The notes: generated by a model from the letters alone, not told the origin. 45,801 nucleotides of DNA from Bacteroidales bacterium (GCA_029983675.1 JASBYY010000021.1:1-45801), one strand, 5' to 3'. Counted from the stretch's first letter, positions 34,990 to 45,488 are shown. Program-made: numbers and translations.

Positions 34990-36177
34990 TCAATTGCCAA
35001 ACAGCCATGAAAGGTTGAAACGAACTGTGTTTTCAAGCGGGCTGGTGCCATTCTTTACATTGACAGGAACCAAATAGGAAACGTCCAGTAAAAACATGTT
35101 GTACTTCAAAGCCGCACCCAAGGTGGCATACTTACGATTGCCTTTCATCCTAGGTTCGTTAAAATAGCCGGCACGCACTGCAAAGACATTGTTGTACCAA
35201 TATTCAGCTCCTACGCCAATATTAACCTCGCGAACCTCTTCCGAGAATCCACCTGGCGCATCGTAAAACGAATGAATCATACCCACGATGGTAGAGACAT
35301 CGTTGTCCATTCCTTTCAAAATGACATACTGATTGGTAGCCGTATCCTTTCCAATAATAGGTGGGGTAGGAACCAGCAACTTGGTAAAATCAACACTGAA
35401 TGCCAATGAGTTGTACTCGTCCAATTGCATTTTCAAGTTTGGGCCGAAACGAAGCATTGTCGGGATAAAATCCTTCTTAATGCTCGTGTTTCTATAGGAC
35501 ACCTTGCTGCCAATATTGGAAATGGAAGCGCCAAAAGCAAAATCGGCATCCATGTCGCTGAACCATTCGACGGGGCGCTTGTAATAAACGGCCACATCGG
35601 CGGCCACCGACCATCCTGCAGAAGCATCATCGCCTTGACCCTGCGTCAGATTGGAATAAATGAAACGACTTGCAACGGCCCCCGAAAGGTAATCGCCCAA
35701 CAAACGGGAATAGGTAGCGTCAATAGCCCATTCGTTCGGTTTAGCTTCATAAATTAATTTACCTTGCCCATCTGTAAAATGAATCATGCCGCAGTTGAAA
35801 TAACGCAATGTACCCGCCACTGCCGATCTGTCGTCAATTTTATAAGCTCCGGCAAGATAGGCCAAGTGCATATCATCCACGAGATTATTCAGCCAGGGGC
35901 TATAGCCTAATCCGAAAGAAAGTTTTTGATTCAGGAATGAATATTTTGCCGGATTGTAATGCATGGAATACACATCAACCTCCGTCGCCGCACCGCAGTC
36001 GCCCATAGCACCGCCACGCGCATCGGGGGCGATGGAGACAAAAGGAACTGATGTTGTAATCACATTGGTGCCTGTTTGCAGTTGCCCCAATACATCATTC
36101 GGATTATTGCCGTTCTGGCCAAAAGATTGATACCCCATAACGACCAAAGCGGCCAAAAGCAGGTTTCTAATTTTCAT
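34990..36177 (-). CDS. porV: T9SS outer-membrane shuttle protein PorV
   Basis: About 395 residues from the ATG at 36177, which opens with a clean signal peptide (MKIRNLLLAALVVMGYQSFGQ would end at residue 21). The mature start FVSIAPDARGGAMGDCGAAT and MHYNPAKYSF are typical of PorV (LptO), a FadL-like outer-membrane barrel. In Porphyromonas gingivalis and Flavobacterium, PorV collects sorting-domain clients from the translocon and brings them to the PorU sortase. Here it stands directly downstream of two PorU-type genes. The longer frame to 36216 would start at the promoter's own transcription start and is unlikely. Confidence 0.95.
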   Translation of the reverse strand: MKIRNLLLAALVVMGYQSFGQNGNNPNDVLGQLQTGTNVITTSVPFVSIAPDARGGAMGDCGAATEVDVYSMHYNPAKYSFLNQKLSFGLGYSPWLNNLVDDMHLAYLAGAYKIDDRSAVAGTLRYFNCGMIHFTDGQGKLIYEAKPNEWAIDATYSRLLGDYLSGAVASRFIYSNLTQGQGDDASAGWSVAADVAVYYKRPVEWFSDMDADFAFGASISNIGSKVSYRNTSIKKDFIPTMLRFGPNLKMQLDEYNSLAFSVDFTKLLVPTPPIIGKDTATNQYVILKGMDNDVSTIVGMIHSFYDAPGGFSEEVREVNIGVGAEYWYNNVFAVRAGYFNEPRMKGNRKYATLGAALKYNMFLLDVSYLVPVNVKNGTSPLENTVRFNLSWLFGN

Positions 36178-36217
36178 ACTTGTTTTCTTTTCGATTAATA
36201 GTTTGTATTTGAACATG

Positions 36218-36225
36218 CAAAAATA
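36218..36225 (-). promoter_or_regulatory. -7 promoter box of porV
   Basis: The minus strand reads TATTTTTG, matching TAnnTTTG, 40 bp upstream of the porV ATG. It suggests porV can be transcribed on its own in addition to any read-through from the porU-type genes. No clear -33 box. Confidence 0.55.
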
Positions 36226-36306
36226 ACGAGATTAAACGTATATTATTATACCACCCCAATAATTTTTGCAAACAGTTGATTTTTACAAGACCACACCCTC
36301 GGTTTT

Positions 36307-39300
36307 TTACCTGACTATCATCATTCGTTGTGTAGCAGTACGAGTATTACCATCGGCGTCGCTCGTCGTTATTTTGTACAGGTAGATTCCTGATCCAAGC
36401 AAGGCCCCGTTAATATCCGTTCCCTGCCAGCGAATGGGCGGAATGCAACCACCGGTGACAACTACAGTAGTCTCAAAGCCAGATATATATTGCCCAAGAG
36501 CATTGTATATCTCCACCACAACCTTTAAATCGCCGTCTTGTCCTTTATGGTTAAAGGTAAAGAAGGTTTCATTTGAGAAAGGATTGGGGAAATTGCCAAT
36601 ATTTGTAATGGCAAAAGAATTTCCCGTCGCTCCGCTACCCACGACAAACCACAAATTGGCTTCCGAAGAGTTGTTTTGCGTATCCCAAGCGCGAATTGTA
36701 AATTCATAGGTGCCATCGGGCAAATCGGCTATGGGGAACGCAATACTACCACGCTGATAATCATCCAATGCAGGCTCATAGTAGTCGTTCAGGATGCGAT
36801 TCGTAATACCTGCTTCTTTACCGTTCAGCAAAATGTCGCGTCCGATGCTGAAATCGTAGTGGTAGATGCCTTGCTCATCGAAAAGACGAGCATAAAGCAC
36901 ACCTTGATTCGGCATCGTGTCTCCATTGGCGAATGAGGGGGTATCATAATAGAACTCTATTTCAGGACCATTATGATCGGCCATACTTTCCTCAACCCCA
37001 CCCAATGACAAATTTTCGAACACTCCGTTGGCGTCAATGTGTCGGATGGTATCATAGGCGTAATAGCTCAAGCGCGGAACGCCATATTCATAATCGATTT
37101 CATACGGAACCTGGAAAACAAAGGCAAACTTTCCGTTGGTCACCGTCGCCACTCCCTCGCAAAGCACTTTGTCATAATACTTGAAAGAGATGCTCCCCGT
37201 GTGTCCGACTTCGGTGGATGTGTGTTTGGTCTGCTTATCAAAAAACTTATAGTTGACCGTTCCATTGAAAAGGCTGTCGCAGTTACCCGACGCATCGAGC
37301 ACCTCTCCTTTTATCTCGACCTTGCTCATGGCATGGATTTTCAAAAGTGCAGCTGCCGGAATACCATTGACTTTGGTAGTCTTAACATCGTAACCGGGAT
37401 ATGCCAAACGCAAAGCCGGATCGCCAAACAACACATAGCAGCGGTTTGCCAACTCGAATAAAGGCGATATTTTTGCAGCTCTTACAATGTCGCCCAAACG
37501 ACGGCCTTTGTTATCAATGCGCTTAAAGATTTCCTGTGCCAGCGAACGGCCCATTTTCGTGTTTGGCCCGGGATAAGTGGATCGTGTTGTCGTCAGCAAA
37601 CCAATGGCTCCTCCATCGGGTTGCAAAAACATCAGCTCTCCGGCAGAGGTCAGCAGCGGACTGTCGAACTTGCTAAACTCACATGTTCCGGTAAAGACAA
37701 AAGGAAGCATGTCGGCATTCGTCATTGTGAGAATGTCGGACTTTGTGAACAGCTGCTCCGCCGTCAAGCCATTCACGCCACCGTGTCCCATGTAAAACAT
37801 GGCGGCAACTCCCTTACCGAGTTTCCGCATCAGGGCAGCATGGGCCTCGGGATGTATGTCGCCTGATGCCGTGGACGTTACCGGATATTCATCGAGATAC
37901 AATTTGGTCTGATTCATGACATGAAAAGCCGTATCCATAACATTGGCGCAAGTGTTGGCACTCCATGCATAATTGCACGACGCCATCTCGTCGTCGGCCA
38001 CCATAAGAAGCTCATTTCTCCACTGCCCATGAGTAGCGGCATTGTCATGATAATGCTTGATCTTTTTCAATACGACATCGGCTTGCTCTGTTGTGGCAAC
38101 TGGAATACGGCCAACGGCGATATCGACATACCCTGCGCATTCGGGACCATCATTGAGGCTCATCAGTCCATAATAATCGTCGGAGGAATAGCTATCTGGT
38201 TCGGAAAATGAGCGAAGCAAAGCCTCGTAGCACGGCACATAGTTTTGCCCATAGCCATTAATATTGCGGAAATCAGCCGATGCCTTGCCAAAAAGCGTGA
38301 CATAGCCCAAACGACTTCCCGTACGCCGAAACACCATGCGAATAAAATCGCGGATCCCTGTAGGGTCGGGGATTCCCGTTGAAAACTCGTTCATGATATC
38401 CTCAACATAGACGACAACACAATTCATGTCATCGGTTTGGGCATGAAAGTCTGCCAGCTCCTGCGCCTGAGCCATAAACTTACGGTCCGTAATAATAAGC
38501 ATATCGGCATCGGTAATGCCGTGAACATTCTGATTGGGAATATGGCGGAACGACGACACTGGTTTATACGCTTCTTGATCGAACAAGACATAATGCCGCT
38601 CTATCTTTTCCTCTGTTGCAAAAAGCAGATTGCCTGCTGTGTTCAAATGTTCCTGTATGCATGGGGACAATGGCTGTGTGACATCCCATAACACAAAGTG
38701 AGACGGAACGCTTTGCACCCAAATCGTGCTGCATTCTGCTTCTCCAAACTGATCGGGGGTAATCCGGAACATGTAGGAATGGCCAGAGCACTTCAACTTA
38801 CGTCGAAAATTCAATTGGAAATAATCAACGTACAGTTTCGAACCAAAAGCATCGGGTGCCATCTCAAAACGAATATTCAAGGTGTCGGATTGTGAGAAAA
38901 ACATCCGATCGAATTCAATCTCTCTTCCATAATTGGAGTTGCCATACGCTCCAATATTCACATTATCCTGAAGCAGGTCGTCATTTGCACGCACAGAAAA
39001 ATGCATGAAGTTACTCGTTCGCCCCATCACCCGCGCCTTCATCCTTACCGCCTCCGTCTTCAACAAATCGGGAAACACCAATTCAAAGTTGATGGAAAGA
39101 TTTTCAGAAGACAGCTGCTCGCCATACCAGTTTCTTCCGGAAAAATAGGGTGTCATCAGTTCCGCTTCATGATAGGCACAGTCGTAAAACTCAGTGATAA
39201 TGGTAGTAGCGTTTTGAAGCGGCACGGTAGGTTTGTTGGCTATTCGTCGGCCTTCCTTTCCGCTATCCACACATAAATAATAATAGGTAGTATCGGTGTA

Positions 39301-39741
39301 ATAATTCTTTTCCATACTGTATTGATGCGAAAGATGCAGCACGCGGTCGATGGTGTCGGCTCTACGTTTGAAAACCCATTTCGAGGGATGCTGTCCGTAA
39401 AACAACACATAATCGTCAGCATCGAAACGGCCATCTTCAGCACCCACCACTTGCAACGCCATCTCCGAAAGGTCATCGTAACGTGCATCGCCACATTTTT
39501 CGGGCAACAAGCCCGCTTCATTGCCAAAAATCCGAATCTGGTGGGGGTTGAGGTGTTGCATATCCACACCCAGTTTCTCAAAATCAGTGTAATTCAATTT
39601 ATAAATGCCATCATCGGTCACCGCCATACGGTACCAGGTATGCTCGCTCAGCACAGATTGTGTCGTGTTATTCTGTGCTTGCACTGATCCTGCCGTAAAC
39701 AAAGAAAGCAGCACTAACAATAATAAAGTATAGGGTTTCAT
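36307..39741 (-). CDS. Second PorU-type C25 protein, tandem paralogue of PorU
   Basis: About 1144 residues from the ATG at 39741 (a GTG two codons upstream is possible). Signal peptide ends near SVQAQ. The N-terminal part shows the PorU-like start (WYRMAVTDDGIYKLNYTDF, then HQIRIFGNEAGLLPEK). The C25 domain keeps both catalytic residues: His in YMGHGG (residue 653) and Cys in TGTCEFSKF (residue 687). It ends in a PorU-style C-terminal domain (GNFPNPFSNETFFTFNHK to RMMIVR). It lies 11 nt after the stop of the upstream porU, so the two are co-transcribed. P. gingivalis PorU is a single protein of similar length; which of these two is the main sortase cannot be told from sequence alone. Confidence 0.88.
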   Translation of the reverse strand: MKPYTLLLLVLLSLFTAGSVQAQNNTTQSVLSEHTWYRMAVTDDGIYKLNYTDFEKLGVDMQHLNPHQIRIFGNEAGLLPEKCGDARYDDLSEMALQVVGAEDGRFDADDYVLFYGQHPSKWVFKRRADTIDRVLHLSHQYSMEKNYYTDTTYYYLCVDSGKEGRRIANKPTVPLQNATTIITEFYDCAYHEAELMTPYFSGRNWYGEQLSSENLSINFELVFPDLLKTEAVRMKARVMGRTSNFMHFSVRANDDLLQDNVNIGAYGNSNYGREIEFDRMFFSQSDTLNIRFEMAPDAFGSKLYVDYFQLNFRRKLKCSGHSYMFRITPDQFGEAECSTIWVQSVPSHFVLWDVTQPLSPCIQEHLNTAGNLLFATEEKIERHYVLFDQEAYKPVSSFRHIPNQNVHGITDADMLIITDRKFMAQAQELADFHAQTDDMNCVVVYVEDIMNEFSTGIPDPTGIRDFIRMVFRRTGSRLGYVTLFGKASADFRNINGYGQNYVPCYEALLRSFSEPDSYSSDDYYGLMSLNDGPECAGYVDIAVGRIPVATTEQADVVLKKIKHYHDNAATHGQWRNELLMVADDEMASCNYAWSANTCANVMDTAFHVMNQTKLYLDEYPVTSTASGDIHPEAHAALMRKLGKGVAAMFYMGHGGVNGLTAEQLFTKSDILTMTNADMLPFVFTGTCEFSKFDSPLLTSAGELMFLQPDGGAIGLLTTTRSTYPGPNTKMGRSLAQEIFKRIDNKGRRLGDIVRAAKISPLFELANRCYVLFGDPALRLAYPGYDVKTTKVNGIPAAALLKIHAMSKVEIKGEVLDASGNCDSLFNGTVNYKFFDKQTKHTSTEVGHTGSISFKYYDKVLCEGVATVTNGKFAFVFQVPYEIDYEYGVPRLSYYAYDTIRHIDANGVFENLSLGGVEESMADHNGPEIEFYYDTPSFANGDTMPNQGVLYARLFDEQGIYHYDFSIGRDILLNGKEAGITNRILNDYYEPALDDYQRGSIAFPIADLPDGTYEFTIRAWDTQNNSSEANLWFVVGSGATGNSFAITNIGNFPNPFSNETFFTFNHKGQDGDLKVVVEIYNALGQYISGFETTVVVTGGCIPPIRWQGTDINGALLGSGIYLYKITTSDADGNTRTATQRMMIVR

Positions 39742-39752
39742 TCTCACTTTGT

Positions 39753-42700
39753 CTATCGGGTCAGGATTAATTTTGAGGAAACAAAGGATGTCTGTCCGGA
39801 GTCATTTGTGGCGATGATTTGATAGATGTAAACGCCAGCCGGAAGTCGGGATCCGTTTGCAGCACACCCGTTCCACCGTATTGGCGTTGTGCGTGCCGTT
39901 GTCCCGTAAAGGGTTTCGTTCAAGGTGGTGACATGTCTGCCCATGATGTCGAAAATCCGAATAGAGACATCCATGTTATTGCCGGTCTGATTGTGCCCGA
40001 AAGTGAAATAGGTCTCGCCATTAAACGGATTGGGATGATTGAGGGGATTATCTATCACCATGCCGCCATTGTTCGCCACCACAAAATCAATCGTGGCCGT
40101 ATTGGAGTTGTTATAAATGTCCCAGACCCGCAATGTCAAGGTATAGGATCCGTCGGGCAGGTTTTGCAGCCTATACACGATACGGCCCTTCCCCTGCGAA
40201 TCTAATTCCGCCTCGAAATAGTCATTGAGCCGATAGGACGCATTGGTCGGTCCACTAAGTGTCGCCGTAATATCGTGACCAATACCGGCACCTGTGGTGT
40301 TGATTCCGCTTTCATCGTTAATGAATGCCAGCAAGGTAGGGTTCTGCCCCGTTAAACCGCCACTGACAAAGAGTGTATCATCAATAAACAGCCGAATTGC
40401 GGGAGGGTTTTCTTCCAAAATCACCATCGGATTGAAACCGCCGATAAGAAAGTCATCGAAAGTACCATTGGCATCGACTTCGTAATTGGTGGCGTAATAG
40501 CTGATAAGACCTTTTCCGTATGCGTATGCAATATCGCGAGGAACGATGAAAGAAATGTGGAAACGACCATTTTCAACAGATGTTTTTCCATTGAAAACCA
40601 CGCTGTTTCTCACCTTGAAAGTCTTCGTGTTTCCAAAATTATCGGGCAGTGTGCTCACGGTGGCCTCCTTATCGAAAACGCTCACATAAACCACTCCGTT
40701 AAAGGCAGATGCCAGGTTTCCCTGCAAGTCTTTCACGACCCCTTCAATATCGACTTGTTGCAAAGCTTTCAGCGTATCTTGTTCAACAGTGGGATCGTGA
40801 CCATTCAAGCTGACCGTCTCGACCTTCCATTTCGGACTGGCCAGCCGCAATGCGGGGTCTCCAAAAAGCACATAACACTTTTCGAGCACATTGCCTTCAG
40901 TTTTTGCCAAACGGTACACATCGCCAAGGCGGTAATGGTCACCTCCCGAGACCTCGAACAGACGACTGTAAACTCCTTGGATAAATTTCATGTTATTACC
41001 GCCAAAAGTCACACGCGAGGTCGTGAACATGGCGATCATCCCACCATACCGGTTCAGAAAAGCATACTCGCCCAAAGAGGTCCGCGTATGGTCATCGTAT
41101 CGGCTGAACTCACACGTACCGGTGATCATCAGGGGATACTTGGGGGCGTTGCGCCACGAATCAACATCCACACGCTGCATGATGCGTTCATCGGAAAGCT
41201 GCACCTCACCGCCATGGCCTACATAATTCAAAACCAAAGATCCCTTTTCGATGCTGCTATTTATCGCCTCGTTGACCTGAGGCGCAAACTGTCCGCTCGG
41301 GGTATTAATCTGTTCGTAAGCGTCGAGGTAGATTTTTCCGACCACAAAGTTCTTTCCGCTGTTCTCCGAAAGCTGCCTGACCAGCGTCTCGCTGTTCTGC
41401 AAGAACCCATCTCCCTTGTCATTATCATCGCAGAAAAACGTCACGTTGTTTCGCCAAGGGCGCATGGTTTCTTCGTTCTTTGCCACGTAGCGTTCTATCT
41501 TGTCCACCATCTGAGCAGCGGTCTCCACTGTCGCCACCGGCATACGTCCGATGCCGATATCGGCCAATGAAGTATTGAAGCCGCCTTCGCTTTCATCAAA
41601 GCAACCGAAAAGATCATCGGTGACAAAACTATGATTCACATCTGTACCGGAATACATCTCAAACGTCGGGACAAAATCCACTACTCCATTACGGTTCTTG
41701 TAGTCGAACGATGCATCGCCAAACAGCAACAAGTACTTCAGTTCTTTGCCACCGTCGCTGTCAAGATAGAGCATGCGACAGAAATCGCGGATGGCAACAA
41801 CATCCTTTGCGCCACACGAAAACTCGTTGTATATGGATTGCGGTGTCACGATGGAAATGTCAAGATCGGGATCGATAACGGAATGGATATTCTTCAACCG
41901 GTTGGCTTGGTCCACAAAATCGGGATAAGCCACAATCAAATAGTCAATGTTGCGCATGCCATGCAAATTCTGATTGGCCACAGCGCCAAACTTTTGCGGC
42001 GAATGGTAGGACGATCCGTCAAATGCGACAAACTCATTGTCGATATTACCCATTGCCTTGAAGACAAAGGAAGAACCTGAAAAATCGCCATTCACCACCT
42101 TGGGGGCAACAGGATTGGAGACATCCCACACCTTTACATTTTGCGAAGCGTTTTCCAAACGGAACGCATATACCGAAGCCACATCCAATGCCTCGGGATT
42201 ACGAAACGGCATTTGTGAGCCAACATAGCGCAACGACCTCCATGCATTCACGCTGATATAGTCCACATAACCATACAAGGTGGTTCCAGACACCCCTTTA
42301 TAATTCACTGTGACATTAACGCCGTTCTGATTGGGCAAAGAAGTAAAATAGCCGCCGACCGGAATGGCATAAGGATCACGAGAATCGGAAGTGGTAGTTG
42401 CGACTGGATAGGTTTTTTTCAGGCTGCCATTGACAAGTACTTCAAAACGAGCCGGTTGAAAGTTCCTGCCGGCAAGCTCCACATGAAGAATACTTTCACG
42501 ATCGACACGAACATTGTCGAATTTGAAATCAAACGTCTTGCTTCCACTTCCATTGTAAATATCACCATAGTAAGCCTTTCCCGAGTTGGCCAAGTTGAAC
42601 TCATCAGACTCGTGCACCTGATAGTCCTGGAAATCAGTAAAGGTTTGAGCAGGCTGAGCATTGATGTTTTCAGCGCTTTGAATGCGTTTTCCGAGACCTA

Positions 42701-43577
42701 AGTCTGCGGTGATAAACGCATAAGAATAGTCGCTATAAGCGTTCTGCACATGTTCATAAACACCTCTGTCGGCAGCATATTTCCACACCACAGGTCCCCG
42801 GGCATAAAACAACACATAATCGCCTTCGTTGAACACACCGTCCGACTCGCCATGCACATATACGGGAAGTTCCACCAAATCGTCATGACGCACTTCGGAG
42901 TTACGTTCTGGCAAGATGCCGCCCCCATTATGATAGATGCGGAGATGACGCGGATCGAGGTTACTCATGTTCAGGCCAAGCTCTTTCAAATCGGAGAAAG
43001 TCAATCGGTAGATACCCGTTGAGGTTATGCCGACCTGAAACCACCTCCCCGATGCCAACACTGACGAAGTGGCAAAATGATGCTCGCTTGAAGAACGTTC
43101 CTTGGGTGTAACGGTAACCGTCACACGTGCCGAAAGCAACTTTTCGATGCGTCCTTCAACACGACGGAAAGGGAAAATCAGCACATTCAGAAAAGCATTC
43201 TCGCGCGACACGACTATATTGGGCGACACCGTGAAATCAGACGGGATATCAACCGTTTGAAGCAGTTCCATTTCAGCAGCTTGAGCAGCCTCAACTTTCA
43301 GCACTTCCAACTCGGCCTTTGATTCCACATTGGCATCTAAAACAGGTATTTGCTTAATATAAAAAGGGATGCCAGATGCATCATTGTAGGTGGCAGGTTC
43401 AAGCCCGATGAAGGGGACATCCGCCCCGCTCGTATGGTCAACACGCACCCCCTGCCAGTTCAAATCAGCAGTGAAACGTTCGACATGCTGTCCGAAAACC
43501 GAAGCAGGCATCGCCATGAATATAGAAAACAAAAGGCAGATTATCAGATATTTAGTAAAATATTTCTTCTTCACCAT
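39753..43577 (-). CDS. porU: T9SS sortase PorU (C25 family)
   Basis: 1274 residues from the ATG at 43577 (another ATG at 43598 adds 7). Signal peptide ends near ASVFGQ. The N-terminal region has the PorU pattern (GRWFQVGITSTGIYRLTFSD, then RHLRIYHNGGGILPER). The C25 domain has the catalytic His in YVGHGGE (residue 788) and Cys in TGTCEFSRYDD (residue 822), and the C-terminal domain runs from NHPNPFNGETYFTFGH to SSKLILTR. PorU removes the sorting domain from T9SS clients and attaches them to lipopolysaccharide. It is divergent from gldJ, the arrangement known in Flavobacterium, and followed by a second PorU-type gene and porV. It is longer than typical PorU, mainly in the N-terminal half. Confidence 0.92.
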   Translation of the reverse strand: MVKKKYFTKYLIICLLFSIFMAMPASVFGQHVERFTADLNWQGVRVDHTSGADVPFIGLEPATYNDASGIPFYIKQIPVLDANVESKAELEVLKVEAAQAAEMELLQTVDIPSDFTVSPNIVVSRENAFLNVLIFPFRRVEGRIEKLLSARVTVTVTPKERSSSEHHFATSSVLASGRWFQVGITSTGIYRLTFSDLKELGLNMSNLDPRHLRIYHNGGGILPERNSEVRHDDLVELPVYVHGESDGVFNEGDYVLFYARGPVVWKYAADRGVYEHVQNAYSDYSYAFITADLGLGKRIQSAENINAQPAQTFTDFQDYQVHESDEFNLANSGKAYYGDIYNGSGSKTFDFKFDNVRVDRESILHVELAGRNFQPARFEVLVNGSLKKTYPVATTTSDSRDPYAIPVGGYFTSLPNQNGVNVTVNYKGVSGTTLYGYVDYISVNAWRSLRYVGSQMPFRNPEALDVASVYAFRLENASQNVKVWDVSNPVAPKVVNGDFSGSSFVFKAMGNIDNEFVAFDGSSYHSPQKFGAVANQNLHGMRNIDYLIVAYPDFVDQANRLKNIHSVIDPDLDISIVTPQSIYNEFSCGAKDVVAIRDFCRMLYLDSDGGKELKYLLLFGDASFDYKNRNGVVDFVPTFEMYSGTDVNHSFVTDDLFGCFDESEGGFNTSLADIGIGRMPVATVETAAQMVDKIERYVAKNEETMRPWRNNVTFFCDDNDKGDGFLQNSETLVRQLSENSGKNFVVGKIYLDAYEQINTPSGQFAPQVNEAINSSIEKGSLVLNYVGHGGEVQLSDERIMQRVDVDSWRNAPKYPLMITGTCEFSRYDDHTRTSLGEYAFLNRYGGMIAMFTTSRVTFGGNNMKFIQGVYSRLFEVSGGDHYRLGDVYRLAKTEGNVLEKCYVLFGDPALRLASPKWKVETVSLNGHDPTVEQDTLKALQQVDIEGVVKDLQGNLASAFNGVVYVSVFDKEATVSTLPDNFGNTKTFKVRNSVVFNGKTSVENGRFHISFIVPRDIAYAYGKGLISYYATNYEVDANGTFDDFLIGGFNPMVILEENPPAIRLFIDDTLFVSGGLTGQNPTLLAFINDESGINTTGAGIGHDITATLSGPTNASYRLNDYFEAELDSQGKGRIVYRLQNLPDGSYTLTLRVWDIYNNSNTATIDFVVANNGGMVIDNPLNHPNPFNGETYFTFGHNQTGNNMDVSIRIFDIMGRHVTTLNETLYGTTARTTPIRWNGCAANGSRLPAGVYIYQIIATNDSGQTSFVSSKLILTR

Positions 43578-43598
43578 AAATAGATAATTAATGTCCAT

Positions 43599-43959
43599 GT
43601 AAAGTGGACTTTTGAATAACTAATTGGGGAACGAAAATACAAACTTTTTATTGCAAGGAGGGTGCTTAAGAACAGAAAAAAAGTTTTTTCCACAAAACGC
43701 ACGTCATTCCAAAAAAAGGTCGTAAAATTGTAGGCTTTTTCAATCCAACTGACAGGAGAAGCAGACAACCCAAAAGAATAAATACAACTCATTGCTAATA
43801 AATACGTTATATCTAAAAAAACGGCTCGTTTTTCAACACAACACACCTCGGCAAACCCACATTGCATGGGGAAAGGTTGAGTTGATTGTCTCGAAAAAAG
43901 GAAAAAAAGATGTCCATTAGGACAATAAAAGCAAGCTGTTTGTAGTTTAGAAAACAAAT
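43599..43959. other. Divergent porU/gldJ control region
   Basis: About 360 AT-rich bases between divergent genes. A 132-codon minus-strand frame (43571-43969) runs across it and into porU; it has no domain or promoter and is not called. For porU a near -7 box TATTTTCG lies at 43632-43639 on the minus strand; for gldJ, TAGTTTAG at 43943-43950. Both differ from TAnnTTTG by one base. Nothing else was recognised. Confidence 0.45.
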
Positions 43960-43971
43960 TTGTCAACAAAA

Positions 43972-45468
43972 ATGCATAGAAAATCAGCTTTCAAGACATT
44001 AGGATGTTTCGTTTTAGCAGGAATACTCTGTGTTTCTTGCGCCAAGAAAACTTCACGCACTACGGGATGGGCGTATAATGACCCTGACAACGGCGGTTTC
44101 GAGGTTTCCGAAATCAACGAACAACAAATCGGTCCAGGCCTTATTGCTATCGAAGGAGGCACTTTCGTCATGGGTGCGACAATGGACAATGTGACCTACT
44201 CGTGGGACAACGCCCCTCGGAAAGTCACCGTTCCTTCCTTCCTCATCGATCGTACTGAGGTCAGCAACGTGGACTACCGCGAGTATATATATTGGTTGAA
44301 CCGTGTTTACGGCCAAAACTACCCAATGGTGGTTCACAACGCCATGCCCGACACGTTGGTGTGGCGCGGTCGCCTGACCTATAACGAGCCTATGGTTGAA
44401 GTGTACTTCCGCCACCCCTCGTACGATGACTATCCGATTGTAGGTGTCACATGGGTGCAAGCCAACGACTACTGTGCATGGCGCACCGACCGTGTCAACG
44501 AGTTGATGCTTGTCGAAGCGGGCATCCTCGACTGGGACCCGAACCAACAGGATGAAGAAAACTTCAACACCGACGCCTACCTTGCAGGACAATACACCGG
44601 CAATGTGAAAAACGGCAAAAGAGACCTTTCCAAAGCCGATGGCGAAGGCATTAGGAACGTGCGCATGGAAGATGGCATTCTTCTGCCTTCATACCGCCTG
44701 CCTACCGAAGCCGAATGGGAATATGCCGCAGTAGGCTTAGTAGGCACCACGGAAAACGAAATCATCACCGAACGCAAGGTGTATCCTTGGACGGGTAATG
44801 GTTTGCGCACCGATAATAAACGGTATTTCGGCAGCTTCATGGCCAACTTCAAAAGAGGTCCTGGCGACTATATGGGTGTTGCAGGAAGCTTGAACGACGG
44901 CGCGGCTTTGCCTGCTCCAGTAGGTTCGTACTGGCCCAACGACTATGGTTTGTACAACATGGCCGGCAATGTTTCAGAGTGGTGTGCAGATGTCTATCGT
45001 CCCCTCTCCTTCGACGATGTCGCCGATTACAGTCCTTATCGTGGCAATATCTTCACCCAAAAAGTACTTGACGAAGACGGTTTTGTAGCCCAGAAAGACT
45101 CCTTGGGACGTATCAGAAGAGAACCCATCTCTGCTGAAGAGGCTGCCAAGCGTCACAACTACCGCACAAGCTTCAACAGCAACTATGCCGACGGCGACTA
45201 CATGTCTGCCATCCGCAACAAGTGGACGGAAGGCGAAGGTGGCGACCAGAGCGTTTTCACCAAGGAAATGTACGACTACGCCACCAACGACCGCCCCGGC
45301 ACCACGCTGATCAGCGATGAGTCGCGCGTTTATAAAGGCGGCGCATGGTCTGACGGCCCCTATTGGCTCAGCCCCGGCAACCGCCGCTATCTGAACCAAA
45401 ACCAAGGCTCCGCCAGCATCGGTTTCCGCTGTGCCATGAACAAGGTCGGTGCCTCATTTACGAAATAA
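43972..45468 (+). CDS. gldJ: Gliding motility/T9SS lipoprotein GldJ
   Basis: About 498 residues from the ATG at 43972. It has a lipoprotein signal with lipobox CVSC (about residues 20-24) and a formylglycine-generating-enzyme-like (SUMF1) fold: GGTFVMGATMDN near the start, DRTEVSNVDYREY, PIVGVTWVQANDYCAWR, YRLPTEAEWEYAAVG, DYGLYNMAGNVSEWCADVYR, and RVYKGGAWSDG...IGFRCAM at the end. In Flavobacterium GldJ is needed for gliding and T9SS function and stabilises GldK. This organism need not glide, since non-gliding Bacteroidales also use the Gld-type T9SS core. A TTG four codons upstream is less likely. The terminator follows, then murF. Confidence 0.94.
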   Translation: MHRKSAFKTLGCFVLAGILCVSCAKKTSRTTGWAYNDPDNGGFEVSEINEQQIGPGLIAIEGGTFVMGATMDNVTYSWDNAPRKVTVPSFLIDRTEVSNVDYREYIYWLNRVYGQNYPMVVHNAMPDTLVWRGRLTYNEPMVEVYFRHPSYDDYPIVGVTWVQANDYCAWRTDRVNELMLVEAGILDWDPNQQDEENFNTDAYLAGQYTGNVKNGKRDLSKADGEGIRNVRMEDGILLPSYRLPTEAEWEYAAVGLVGTTENEIITERKVYPWTGNGLRTDNKRYFGSFMANFKRGPGDYMGVAGSLNDGAALPAPVGSYWPNDYGLYNMAGNVSEWCADVYRPLSFDDVADYSPYRGNIFTQKVLDEDGFVAQKDSLGRIRREPISAEEAAKRHNYRTSFNSNYADGDYMSAIRNKWTEGEGGDQSVFTKEMYDYATNDRPGTTLISDESRVYKGGAWSDGPYWLSPGNRRYLNQNQGSASIGFRCAMNKVGASFTK

Positions 45469-45488
45469 TACAATCATGCCATAATGAC

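Noticed and set aside
43571..43969. 132-codon minus-strand frame between gldJ and porU
   Set aside because: It overlaps the porU start, is rich in Phe/Cys/Ser as expected from AT-rich spacer, and shows no domain.
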